DNA of 64,000 nucleotides from Opeltia flavorubescens (Eukaryota; Ascomycota; Lecanoromycetes; Teloschistales; Teloschistaceae): the NCBI GenBank assembly GCA_000442125.1, contig KE546976.1, positions 806,001-870,000 on the forward strand, written 5' to 3'. The notes under the pieces were generated by a model that did no database searches, was not told the origin of the DNA, and saw nothing but the letters and a program-made list of their open reading frames with translations. This document shows, in pieces, positions 11,046-21,621 of the stretch (within the stretch, counting starts at the first letter, position 1; every line of letters begins with the position of its first letter). A program made the translations under genes and the position numbers.

Positions 11046-13801
11046 TCAGCATACTACCACATCCGCAGGGTCCGAACCCAAGTTTGAGCCTTGAGCCAAG
11101 AAGCCGCTATAGTGATCTCTACGTGAATTCTCTTGCTCCATCTCCATTCCAATGCCACTATCATCGGGGACACTGTCCCGAAACGTTTCAGTCATCTTCT
11201 CATGCTGAACATGCACTGATGGCGCCATGGGCCCGTCCGCCGATTGCAAGGATCCGTACTGATTATCGTGAAAAGGGACACTGGCCCCTCGGCTCGGATC
11301 ATGATTGGATTTGTGATTCGCATCCCTGCCCCCAAACCGATTTGGCGGCTCAACACTTTCACTGACGGCTGTCCTGGGTCTCGATCCTCCAAAAACTTCA
11401 CTGGCATCGTCGGCCGGGAATTCAACCTCTGGAGCTACTTCACGTCTTCCTCTCATTCTCATCGTGTCCGGGGTATGCTCCATGAAACCGCCTTTCTCGG
11501 CCATCCATAGCAACATCTCATCTACCCACGTCTTCGTGACCCACCATGATCCAAAGCTCAGTGCCTGTGCAATGGTGATATCTCGCAACGCTGCGTTGCC
11601 AACAGATCCGGCGCAGTGAAGCAAGGTGCGGGCATCAGCTCGTGGGAAAAGTAGAGGAAGTCTCTGGAGGAAATTCGTCCATCGGTCGAGCACACCCTCG
11701 GTAGAGCTATCATCAATTCCGGGATGCCCATGGTTTGCATAATTTGAAGAGGGTTCGGATAGAGTTTCCGAGTAGATGGGATCCATACCCCCGTACGCTT
11801 GTGTCCTCAGGGGCCCGAGAAGATGACGCATTTCGGTGGCGAGTATCTGCAGAGTGCGCTGGTATCCGACCCCAGGGAGGCTACTCTCAGCGACCTTCAA
11901 CGGTTTGACGTAGAGTACCCAGTCGTGCCACATTTGGTCACGGTTGGCATCGTTGGTAAGCATGTTGGCTGCGGCATGAGCAGTGGCGTTGACTCGAAGT
12001 AGGCGATCCAGTAAACCGGCAAAAACGGTCGCGGGTCCTATCTTAGCATCTCGAACGTGCTGCGGATGGTTCTGAAAAGTTTGAGTGAGGTGGTTCGTCA
12101 ACTTGGTGGAGATGGCACGGAAGGTGTCGATGACTCGCATTGGTACTACCTGCAAAGCTAGAGGTGATACGAACTGCACCATCTTCTGATACATGAGCCA
12201 GTCGCACTCTTTAATCCAAGCAGCTATACTGGGGTGTGCAAACAATCTCTGGACCGGTACGGCCAGCAATCCATGGAATGAGGTGAAATGATGCCATAAC
12301 ATCCGTTCCTTGCAGAAACGGAACGAGTCGATGACTGAAATGCAATGAGTACGATACAGGGCGGCTAGTCCCTCAGCTGTATCAGGATCGGTGCCGATGG
12401 GAACAAAGCCGTGAATGCTCGGTAGTGCAACAACTTCGTCCTCGCGGTAAGACGGGTTCTCTCTGCTTGAGAACTTAAGCTCATAATTTACCATGTTTGA
12501 ACGCGACGGAGCTTTCTGCATGTTGCCAGACGCCGTCTGTAGATAAAGGCACTCGGGGACTTTGCTGCGATCTTGCAAATGGCTAAATGTGGAGCTCATT
12601 GGAATATCTGGCGATGGGAAGACTGCTGTATCTGCGGGGAGCCGTGTCCTGTTGTTCTTTCAGTCCGAGTGCATGGATACATTGGACGCACTGTTGAGCG
12701 CTACAAACATGTTGGATCGCAGGTGAATGAAACTTACCCCTTTGAGCGTTCCATCTCTGTGTATGCCTCTCGAAGACCATAAGCTGAACCTGCTTCACCA
12801 AGTTCCGGTCGGTCGTCCAACAAGGTTAGGTCGACGTAATGATACTTTGATTCACCCCTCATTCCTAGTCGCCGTGTTTGTATACCGGGAAAGATAATTC
12901 GCACGAGTTTACCAAAAGAGGCACAGTTCAATGGAGGAACTCGTTCAGTCCCGCACCTAGTAGNGTAATGGGCGAAGACACGGTTTCTCGGAACCGAGTT
13001 GTTCCCTCTTTGACATGATGAGTTCAACCTGCTTGCATCAGGACCCAATCTGCTTTCAAGGCTCCAGGTCACCTACCATAGCATCGCAAATATTTGCTTC
13101 GTCTTCTCTGACCGAGGACCACGTTCGTTCGCAAGCACCTGCGCTGCAACATCTTTCAATGAGCGACCTACGTTCTCCCGGAACAACTTTTTCAGTTCGA
13201 TATCGTTTGCGATGCTGGAAGCAGAGCCCTTCTTCTTTCGACCGTCCCCAACAACCTGCTCTCCATTGGTATGCTCAAACCCTTGAGAGTCTCCCTCGTA
13301 GGAATGATAGTGGTCCAACGAGGGCCTTTGGATTGTGGGGTCAATGTTTGGGCTGTGTTCCAGACCGGTGCCACGTTCATGAGTGAATATGTTATGAGGT
13401 GGCCCCCCTTGTCGCCCACCAGATGGATCTAGTTGATATGCTTGATTCGGATTCGTCAACTGCCGTTCTGTACGGGTGATCATCTCCTCTGGCGTAAAAT
13501 CGAATGGCCGGCCTGATACATGCTGTGAAGGTGGCGCTTGCGACTGTGCGGTGGACTGATGGTGGTGGTAGTATGGCTGTGTGCTCGCAGAAACGATACT
13601 TGTGGTTGAAGCGCGCGACTTGGTCCTTCGACTACTAGATGTCGACCCGGCGGTACTGGACCGAGGTCGTTTGACTCCTGCGACGACGTTGGTCGTACTG
13701 TCATGAGGTATGAAAAGCGTAGGCCCTGCGACCTACGAGACTACTGTCAGTCGACCATCGGTGTGAAGGATAGTAAGACGAACCATCGATCCTGAAGCCA
13801 T
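11046..13801 (-). CDS. RFX1: RFX-family winged-helix transcription factor
   Basis: Nuclear regulator that binds X-box DNA; in fungi the family (yeast Rfx1/Crt1, Penicillium CPCR1) acts in DNA-damage response, septation or development. Four exons: 13801-13784, 13732-13077, 13028-12738 and 12648-11046; introns 51, 48 and 89 bp; 855 aa. The first exon (MASGSM) is inferred from a GTTCGT donor, a somewhat weak site. The DNA-binding domain (about 185-295) is split by intron 2 and includes [31 protein letters not shown] and [11 protein letters not shown]. Downstream are the conserved fungal segments [19 protein letters not shown] and [16 protein letters not shown]. The acceptor of intron 3 is forced by phase: reading straight on meets a stop, while the CAACAG acceptor restores [18 protein letters not shown]. 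One undetermined base (12964) leaves one residue of the DNA-binding domain unknown. The C-terminal 250 residues are low complexity. Confidence 0.92.
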
Positions 13802-14155
13802 GACGGAGACAGTCGGTGAGTTCCGTCGAGCACAGTTATCGTACCAAGGCTGACAAATTCCCAAGGGCACTCACTACTCCTATCCAAGATGATGCTAGGA
13901 AGTCATTTTTCCTGGTCGTATTGGGAGTTTCAATCGCAATGTTTGGGTTGTTAGTAAACAGAGCTAGTGCGGTCGTCGTGTGATTACGTGATCAGTCGAC
14001 TCGATCCACCAACATTCTGCCTTGGAAATGTGATCGATTACGAGCCTCAGAAATCTTATCTCTTCTACAACCATCACCATCAACCCAGCAATCAACTCCA
14101 TCTGTAACAACGACTCGCTCCATTGCAAACTAGAGTTCCACTCTCTTTCACCACC
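13802..14155. promoter_or_regulatory. Divergent promoter region, RFX1 / YOP1
   Basis: 354 bp between two outward-facing start codons. It contains a near-palindrome TGATTACGTGATCA at 13981-13994 with an ACGTGA core (CRE/E-box-like), equally readable from both sides. No TATA box is evident. A role for the palindrome is inference. Confidence 0.4.
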
Positions 14156-15008
14156 ATGTCCTTCCAAGATCGTGCCCAGCATCAGATCGGGCAGATTGAT
14201 AAGGAGGTCAGTCCTTCCGTGACCGGCTGCTTCCTTCCTGATAGGCCTTTAAAAAACTCTGAGAACCTTGAGTCGCTGACATCTCAATCCTCGGATAGCT
14301 TTCAAAGTATCCTGCTCTCAATAACTTTGAAAAACAAACATCGGTTCCCAAAGTGTATGCCTTCCTCGGCATTGTCGGCGTCTACTTCTTCTTAGTCTTT
14401 TTCAACATCGCTGGCGAGTTCCTCGTCAATTTCGCAGGATTCATTATCCCGGGATACTACTCGTTGGATGCCTTGTTTAGTGCAGGCAAGGCCGACGATA
14501 CCCAAGTAAGTTTTCCAGCCGCTCTCATACCCCATCGAAGCTTTTCCGCGGATTTTCGAGATCAAAAAGTAATAGCTGACATCTATTTTAGTGGCTTACG
14601 GTACCTATCACATCTTGTCTTCCTGGCTGATTGCGACTGATCGAGTGCTCAAAGTATTGGGTAGTCTACGCTTTCCTAACAGTGTTTGAGAGTATGGTTA
14701 GCGCGGTGTATTGGTTCCGTAAGTTGTTGATATCTGCCGCCTCTGTAAACGAAAGCTAAACCTCAGCAGCATTCTACTACACTTTCAAGTTCTGCCTGGT
14801 GTTGTGGATGGCGCTCCCTCAAACTGGGTTGGTCCAATGATGCGGAGCAGAGCGACTCATCGAAGCTAACCTATAATGCAGAGGCGCTCAGATCATCTTC
14901 CGTTCCCTCATCCAGCCAGTCTTCTCTCGATACTTTTCTCAGAGCGGGTCTACAGCAGCCAACCTTCGCTCGCAAGCCGACCAAGCATCCAAATCTCATG
15001 CTTCCTAA
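14156..15008 (+). CDS. YOP1: ER-shaping protein Yop1 (DP1/TB2/HVA22 family)
   Basis: Reticulon-like hairpin protein that bends tubular ER membrane and binds Rab GTPases. Six exons: 14156-14206, 14299-14505, 14592-14600, 14655-14718, 14770-14827 and 14882-15008; introns 92, 86, 54, 51 and 54 bp; 171 aa, the normal length. Exon 3 is a 9-nt microexon encoding only WLT; without it the conserved DDTQ-WLT-YWVVYAFLTVFES cannot be joined in phase. Hydrophobic hairpins lie at about 39-85 (VYAFLGIVGVYFFLVFFNIAG onward) and 94-135. The N-terminus MSFQDRAQHQIGQIDKE and the segment LSKYPALNNFEKQTSVPKVY match the family. The last donor (GTTGGT) is weak but gives the conserved TGGAQIIFRSLIQPVFSRYF. Confidence 0.93.
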
Positions 15009-15411
15009 ACAGGCTATACCCGCCAATCGGACCCAGGCCGACCACGATGGTAATGTGGATTGTCTTTGATGTTCTGGTGGCTCGTTCTCTCAACAGTGAT
15101 GAGATAAGAGGAATCAATTTCGCTGAGCGTGGAAGCTGCTTGAACAACTTGCTTGAGACGGGGCTTGATTTATAGAACTCGTGCAGCGTGTCCCTTTCCT
15201 TGTACAGTACTCTGATTTTAATGAAGCCTGCACCACTGACGAGGCTGTCGTCTGTGTTTCTTCATCCCCGGTCTTCTCTATGACCGATCACATATGATTT
15301 ACCCTCATGAGGCTCATGCATTATCGTCACTAGTCGAATCGAATGTCATTAAAGCGATCGCCTGGTAGGTCGTCGTCGTTGTCGTTTCAGATCCTCCATG
15401 CTTCATGTAGC
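15009..15411. other. Convergent 3' intergenic region, YOP1 / ATG101
   Basis: 403 bp between two stops facing each other; no gene, repeat or RNA is seen. Confidence 0.6.
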
Positions 15412-16115
15412 TCATGAGAAGAAACCTATACTCTTCCCATCGTATTCCGCCCGAGGGTTTAACAAGATTTCATATGGGAATGGGTTTGTCTCGCTTGTGG
15501 TGATGGGTGGTATGTGCTCTTTATCGCGATTCACGATTTTGACAATATTCATAGCTGTTTTATGAAGAGCTGGTGCTTCGGCCCTCAGTAGAGTCATGCG
15601 CTCTGACAGGAGATCAGTGCATTGGGACTTGACCAGCGCAGAACCTGGCTTACCTGTTTCAGTCCTGGGAGTAGTGAGAGTGATTTTCAATTTCCACACT
15701 TCCCAGCAGATCTCTTCCTCACTCCTGCCAGTTCCGGTCAGCCAGCCACCAAGTCCGCTTGCTTTCCTTCTTTTCTTTTCGAAAAAGCGAACACCGAGTT
15801 CACCGCGCGAGCCACCGGTTGGAGACGAAGTTGACGAGAGTTGCCGGACCAGTTGACCGACCCGGGTCTCAATTAGGGTTTCTAGTTCCGGGTCTGCAAC
15901 GACGGGGAGAGTCAAGTCAAGCACCTCGAGGAAGGAAGGGCGCATAGAAGGAAAGTAGCGGTGAAAGAAGATAGTATGGAGAATGCCTGAGACATTAAGT
16001 GTCAACAATCAACGCTCTCTCCTGCAGCTGCATACGCACCTCGGACAATATCTTTTACACAAGTGGGGTCTGCCAGTACTTCCAGAATGTATTCTGGTCG
16101 TTTGCGAGGCTCCAT
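15412..16115 (-). CDS. ATG101: Autophagy protein Atg101 (HORMA domain)
   Basis: HORMA-domain partner of Atg13 in the Atg1/ULK kinase complex that starts autophagosome formation. The gene is present in filamentous fungi and fission yeast but absent from budding yeast. Two exons: 16115-16040 and 15986-15412, with one 53-bp intron (GTGCGT donor); 216 aa, against 218 in human. Exon 1 encodes MEPRKRPEYILEVLADP and CVKDIVR; exon 2 continues GILHTIFFHRYFPSMRP, then LDLTLPVVADPELETLIETR. The conserved VRFFEKKRRK, KIVNRDKEHIPPITTSETNPFPYEI follow in order. The loop around residue 125-135 is a few residues longer than usual. Divergent from PEX3. Confidence 0.93.
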
Positions 16116-16449
16116 TCTGATAGTATGCTAATCAAGCATCAAAGCGATGGGAAACGTCGTCCTATGTCTTGTACTACAAATACCTTTTATCTTTCTCGCA
16201 ATCACATCCCCTTTGGACGGGCATATCTAGGTTGCCCCACTTCGTTACAACGGACGGACACTAAGATCTTATCTTATCAACACCAAGCCTTGAGCCCCTG
16301 CACATGCTGATCCCGGCCACTTCAATTCGTATCCTCGACTTCATCTCGGGAAGCCAAGTTCTCTCGGCTCTATGCGAACAGCGTACCACAAGAGCTGTCG
16401 CATTGCCATCAGTCCAGCTATGTGACGTTTGTCAGTCGTGTGACTCATT
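16116..16449. promoter_or_regulatory. Divergent promoter region, ATG101 / PEX3
   Basis: 334 bp between outward-facing start codons. Features seen are a TGTGACGTTT element (CRE-like) near 16420-16430 and a perfect TGACTCA at 16441-16447, directly before the PEX3 start. Confidence 0.45.
16441..16447. promoter_or_regulatory. Gcn4/CpcA-type TGACTCA motif
   Basis: Exact match to the palindromic binding site of the general amino-acid-control bZIP factor (Gcn4 in yeast, CpcA/CPC1 in filamentous fungi). It lies three bases before the PEX3 ATG and 326 bp from the ATG101 start. A 7-bp match can be chance, and at this place it may lie inside the PEX3 leader. Confidence 0.25.
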
Positions 16450-18133
16450 ATGATTGGTACTACCAGGAGATGGTTCAGAAGAAACCGAACAAACCTCGCC
16501 GTCGGCGTCGGCGTGCTTGGAGTTGGATATGTTGCCGGCCAATATGTTATGTCCAAGGTGGTCGAAGCAAGGCAGCGGATGGTCGAGGATCGTGTAGCCA
16601 AGGAGAAGTGAGTCTGCCACCGTATACCCCTAATTGAAGACCACCATTGACTTTGGCAAGCTTGCGCCGCCGCTTCCAACAGAACCAGGAAGATTGTACC
16701 ATCACTGTCCTCGCACTAATGCCTACCGCCACTGAAAATGTCCTCGACGCTGTGCCTGTGGAACAAATCACGCAAGACCTACAGCAGAAGAAAGCAGAGA
16801 GATTGGGAAGAAGTGCTGCTTCATTGGACAGCGTTCCCCCCTTACCATCTACAGGGCCATCGAGTGTTACGGATGATGACGATGGAAAGAGCCTTGCAAG
16901 CCTCCAAACCGATAGCTATATCCACGCAAGTCAGGTAGCAACTTCAAGCCCTAGTAATGGGGAGCCTGGAACCTCAAGGCCGATGAAGAGCAAAGCTCAA
17001 CTGTGGAATGACTTAAAGATTAATTCTATCACTAGGGCTTTCACACTACTGTATACTCTGTCTCTTTTGACACTACTTACACGCATACAATTGAATCTTC
17101 TAGGCCGCAAAAATTACTTGTCTAGTGTCGTGTCTACAGCTTCGCACCCCCCGCAAGATCCCACAATCAGCTTAGAGAATCGTGATGATGATAACACAGA
17201 TCAAGCGTATGGAAACGACTTTCAAACGAATCGCAAGTTCTTGACTTTCAGCTGGTGGCTGCTTCATCGCGGCTGGAGGGACGTACGGGAAAAGGTGGCA
17301 ACGGCAGTACGAGCCGTTTTCGGGCCCCTCAATCCAAGAGAGGAGATCCCTCTAGAGAAGCTATCGGCTCTTATCCTTGAGGTTCGGATGCGAGTCGAAG
17401 GCGCTACCCCAGAAGAGCGAAGGTGAGCTTTGTCAGAGCTCAGGAAACAGCTTTCGTACTCTGGACTGATAGCATTAGATCTCACAGATGGCTCCCTTAC
17501 CTCTTACCGCCTCCCGACCAGGAAGAAGTGGTCCTCCATGAATCCGGCATGCTCAAGTCCCCTCCAAAATCACAAGATGCATCTATACGCTCCCCGTCGC
17601 CTTCCCCCAGCACAACCTCTCCATCGCCTCTCTCTGCAAGTCGCCCGCTCCGCCGTCTCTTAGATGAGACATCAGACCTCATTGAATCCCCACCATTCAC
17701 TCAGGTCCTCACCCTCCTCCTTGACACTACCTTCTCCCACCTTACAGATCACCAAATTCGCACCGATGCCTACAAGCTCCCTGACCTCTCCAGCATCCCT
17801 CGCTTGCAAGAAGTGCCAAACCTTGGATCTGGTCTCGCGAAAGCGAAATTGGCCAACGTCTTAGCTGTCATGACGAGACAGGCACATGTGATCGGCAACG
17901 GTGTACCGAACGAGTATGCGCAGGCTATTGAAGGGATCAAGGAGCTGGAGGCGTTCGCGGCGGTTATTTACAGTAGCCAGTTCGAGTTCGAGGCGCTGGG
18001 AGACGGTGAAGGCAATGGGGCGGGAGAGGCGCGGAAAGAGGAGGAAGAGAGGGAGGAGAGGAAGCTGGAGGCGGGCGTAACAGACGTAGCGACAAGAATG
18101 TTTGAGACGGTTTGGGGGAGGATCACTGGGTAA
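16450..18133 (+). CDS. PEX3: Peroxisomal membrane biogenesis factor Pex3
   Basis: Integral peroxisomal/ER membrane protein that docks Pex19 with its membrane-protein cargo and supports pexophagy and inheritance. Three exons: 16450-16607, 16661-17422 and 17488-18133; introns 53 and 65 bp; 521 aa. The N-terminus MIGTTRRWFRRNRTNL followed by a Gly/Val-rich membrane segment (about 16-35) is the classic Pex3 anchor. Then come KLRRRF-like basic residues (NLRRRFQQNQEDC), the segment WNDLKINSITRAFTLLY and RIQLNLLGRKNYL. Exon 3 restores RWLPYLLPPPDQEEVVLHESG. Phase is consistent across all joints. The C-terminal Glu/Arg-rich stretch at about 483-502 is an acidic insertion. Confidence 0.93.
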
Positions 18134-18333
18134 TAACCATGGCCCCGATTTGGGCTATAGCTTGGGAGTTCGGAATATTGAGCGCGTTGACTGGATCATG
18201 CAAGCTACGTGTGAGATCTGTAAGACTAATAAGCATTAGGAAGAGTACTGGAACGGCGTGTTGTATTGGATATACATGTTTTAGAGATCATCGATCCTAC
18301 AAAGAGTGGTTTTGATGAACATTGCACGGAATC

Positions 18334-20090
18334 TCACTGTGTTTTCCTCCGCCAAACCTCACGTCCCAATCTCCATTCTTCCGTCAGTGTCCTTGAAAGC
18401 TTCCAAAACACCCACGCGGCTCCGATTATGATGACACCCACCGTCGCACCCTCAACCCATCCTGTCCTCTGTAGATCCACTACAGGTATACGCACCTCTT
18501 CCATCAACCGGCCCCCTTCAACCGCCGGTTGCGGTTGCAAGTGATAGAACATCGTCCGTGGACCAAAAAGGGCCTCGTAGCCCAGATTGACTCGATCAAA
18601 CGGGTTGACGTTCATCTTCGTCCCTTCTTCGGCGGGGCATGCCCAGAAGACGACAGGGCAAGGGACTTGGACAGCGGACATTCCGCCTAGAGTAGGCGGC
18701 AAGTAGCGCAAGTGTAAGGGGATATCTGCAAGCCATGGCCTATCCTTGCTCTGCAGCGAATCGTCAACATTAGGGGCAGGAGGGGCAATCTCCAATAGCA
18801 AGGCGGAGCCCCAGTTCTGGATTACCCATTCTGGGGCTTCCAGATCGGTCTCACCAGATAGGGCACGGATGGCGCGGAGGTTTTTAGACGTAAGGAAGTT
18901 GGTGGATGAAAGCTGGTACTGGTCGACAAAGAGAGATGAGGGGAGGGTGACGTAAGCGTGGAGACGGCATGCTGGAGCTGGGGACGATACGGATGAAGAG
19001 TGGAACGTCAGGCGCAGGGTGGGGTGAAGACCTGTGGGTGGTGGAAATGTGATGTGAAAACTCGAACCTAACGTAGATGGGACGAGATGGTGTCTACTTG
19101 GAAAGGAGAAACGGGTGGGGTCTAGAGGGGAACATTATAGGTTTCGTTATCCTTGAAGGGAGGAGCGAACATACTCGGTTTTATGTCTTGGCCTATGATA
19201 GTCAGAAAGCCTCCTAGTACGAGCTCTTCTGGCCCTATCGGTTGCTCACTGCCTAGAAGGCCTACTTCAGTGTTTGAAGAGTTCCTGTAAGATGTTATGT
19301 GCTCATCCCAGCCCTCTAGATCGGGTGGTTTATGATGAAAGGATGTTAGAACTAGGTTGCGAGATATTGCATCGTAGTCAATGTCAAGGTAATCCGCTTG
19401 TTGAAGGCGGTTTGCTCCTCTCAAACATCGAGCGTCGGAATGTTGGCATAGATTTCGCTGGATGTAGGGTATAAATTCCTCCAATGAAGCCAAGACCTCA
19501 TAACAATGAAAAGCCGAGGATGTGGTGAAACGAGATGTGATTGTCGGCGAAGGGATAAAGTTTGCCTAGCTTGGTCAGCAACAAGCTGGGGCAGAAACTC
19601 TCTCGGTTTCTATACCGGATCTGCTGTACATTGCATGCGTTCTCCGAAGGCTTCGAGGAAGAATGGGCGCAAAGCATTGCTAAAGATATTCAATTTGACT
19701 ACTCAAAACGGAAGCGAGCTAGACAGATGTACATACGACGTATGGTTTGACTGCGGAGTCCAAAAGAGATGCAAACCAGATGAGAGTGTCGAAAGGAAAG
19801 GGGCAACTAAGGGGTACGGAGTCTGCGATACCCATCGAAGATGAAGCTGATGACACTCTTGTAGTGCTCGAGCGATCTGATGAGACGTCAGTGTGCCCTC
19901 GTCGTCCGTGACTGAGCGCGACGAGGTAAATGTACCGTACTTCATGCGGAAGTTCTTCCACGCCAAACGTCAACCGAACCTCTCTTGCAGCTTCTACAGA
20001 TTTGATTCGAAGACCCTGTGGGCTAACCTTGAATTGCTCAGGACTGAAAGTTTCAGCTGCCGGCTGGATGAAGGTGATACGCTCCTTCAT
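18334..20090 (-). CDS. PBN1: GPI-mannosyltransferase I stabilising subunit Pbn1 (PIG-X)
   Basis: ER membrane protein that pairs with Gpi14 to add the first mannose to GPI precursors; also needed for protease B maturation in yeast. Five exons: 20090-19941, 19876-19737, 19679-19616, 19565-19175 and 19121-18334; introns 64, 57, 50 and 53 bp; 510 aa. Exon 1 starts MKERITFIQ and holds EAAREVRLTFGVEELPHE; exon 2 gives ECHQLHLRWVS; exon 4 gives SLEEFIPYIQRNLC; exon 5 gives SFPSRHHLVPSTLGSSFHI and, near the end, IPLHLRYLPPT and VVFWACPAEEG plus VNPFDRVNLGYEALFGP, all typical of fungal PIG-X. A single membrane segment lies at about 473-491. Every joint was chosen by phase and by conserved protein sequence; exon 3 is only 64 nt. 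Confidence 0.9.
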
Positions 20091-20392
20091 TATAAAGACA
20101 GTATACAAGCAAACGAAGGCAATTGTGGCGATCTTTCAAGTCTGAAAAGCCAGGCGCTTTCGATGTCGATACCCGTGGACTGATCTGCATCTTTGAACTC
20201 CATCACGTGCATCGCCCTACATTAGCGCCTACGTAGTTCGGTAGGGCTGCAGCAGCAGCACTAGCCTATCTCTATGAAGTACCCAGCGGTCCCAGTATTT
20301 CTATAAGTACATCAATTGTACGAGAGCAGATGGCTTCGGCATGAACATACCTATCCCACACCTTTCCTCCTTTCGTTCGACATCTTCTCAAC
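20091..20392. promoter_or_regulatory. Divergent promoter region, PBN1 / SARAF-like
   Basis: 302 bp between outward-facing start codons. It contains a perfect CACGTG E-box at 20214-20219, within an extended CATCACGTGC context, roughly 125 bp from the PBN1 start and 175 bp from the other start. CACGTG is bound by bHLH factors in fungi; a function here is inference. Confidence 0.4.
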
Positions 20393-21408
20393 ATGATCTT
20401 CCAACCCCCACTCTCTTTCGTTCTGCTTACCTTGACCGCCGTCGAAGCTTTACGCGCCTCGGACGGTCAAAAGGTGCTTTTGTCAAAGGTGCAGACCCTC
20501 ACGCTCCGCCATGGCATTATGACGAGCCATAGACGAGTACCGGCTATTCCTCAGGTACCCCACTTCGCTTTCTTCACCACGACCACCTACACCTGCTGAA
20601 AGGGCGGTAGTTGAAATGTATCGGCGGCAATGCTCGAGGGCTGTACGACGTCGATGTCATGCGTTGCAAGAATCAAGGCTCCGATTACGATGACCAAAAC
20701 ATCCAATGGACTTGCACAGCATCCCTACCCTCCGAGTTCAAGCTTGGCTCTACCGATGTCATGTGTGAAGGCTTTGAATCCTCCATCGATCCTTATGTCT
20801 TGAAAGGCAGCTGCGGAGTCGAGTATAGGCTTATACTGACCGATATTGGCGAACAAAAATATCGCCACAAAAGCAAGGGCGATTTCTACCATGACGACAT
20901 GGAAAATTCTACAGGTGGCAGACTTGGATCCGTTCTCTTTGGCATCGTCTTCGTCGGAGTACTAGCTTGGATACTATACTCGGCAATTTTCGGTAACAGA
21001 GCTGGCAATGGCAACAACCAGCGCCAACGTTTCCCTTGGGGTGGTGGTGGTGGTGGTGGCTGGGGCGGAGGTGGGGGCGGATTCGATGGAGGTGATTTAC
21101 CACCTCCTTACTCACCTCGGCCTCCGCCTTCAGGACGGAAATCTTATCCTTCTGGAAGGACAGCTGACACGTCGAGCTGGAGACCAGGCTTTTGGACAGG
21201 CGCAGCAGCCGGCGCAGCCGGAGCATACCTTGCCGGTAACCAGCGACAGGCGCATCGGCCATCAGGCATGGCCGGCTGGAATTCGGGGCGCGCAGACAAT
21301 GGCGAAGGCAGCTCGACTGGGAGGACAAGATCTTCACCATCTTCTACCTCTGATTTCTCCTCGGCCAGGCACCAGAGCTCGGGGTTTGGGTCCACCAGTA
21401 GAAGGTGA
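20393..21408 (+). CDS. SARAF-like store-operated calcium entry regulator homologue
   Basis: Homologue of SARAF/TMEM66, the ER protein that switches off store-operated Ca2+ entry in animals; the fungal role is not established. Two exons: 20393-20554 and 20611-21408; one 56-bp intron (GTACCC donor); 319 aa. A signal peptide is seen at residues 1-19 (MIFQPPLSFVLLTLTAVEA). The luminal domain has KVLLSKVQTLTLRHG, LKCIGGNARGLYDVDVMRCKN and WTCTASLPSEFKLGSTDV with the paired cysteines of the family. One membrane segment follows at about 161-184 (LGSVLFGIVFVGVLAWILY). The cytosolic tail is Gly/Pro-rich, with a run of glycines and a PPPYSP motif, then Ser/Gly/Arg low complexity to the end. Confidence 0.9.
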
Positions 21409-21621
21409 TTCCAACCATCTTTCAGTATTTTTAAAATTAATTCCTTCGATACCCCAACATCGGACAGCCCAAATTCCGTATGAAGGTACTGTAGTGCAAT
21501 ATGCGGATGATATGATATCAATGGGAAATGAATTTCATACACTATACGACATCTGACGCAATGTCTCAGGCTTCACTGATGGCATGATATCTGATAAATT
21601 TCATGCATATGAGCTCATATG

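Noticed and set aside
20909-21340. 143-codon antisense frame across the SARAF-like gene
   Set aside because: Mirror of the Gly/Ser-rich coding sequence (poly-His on the reverse strand).
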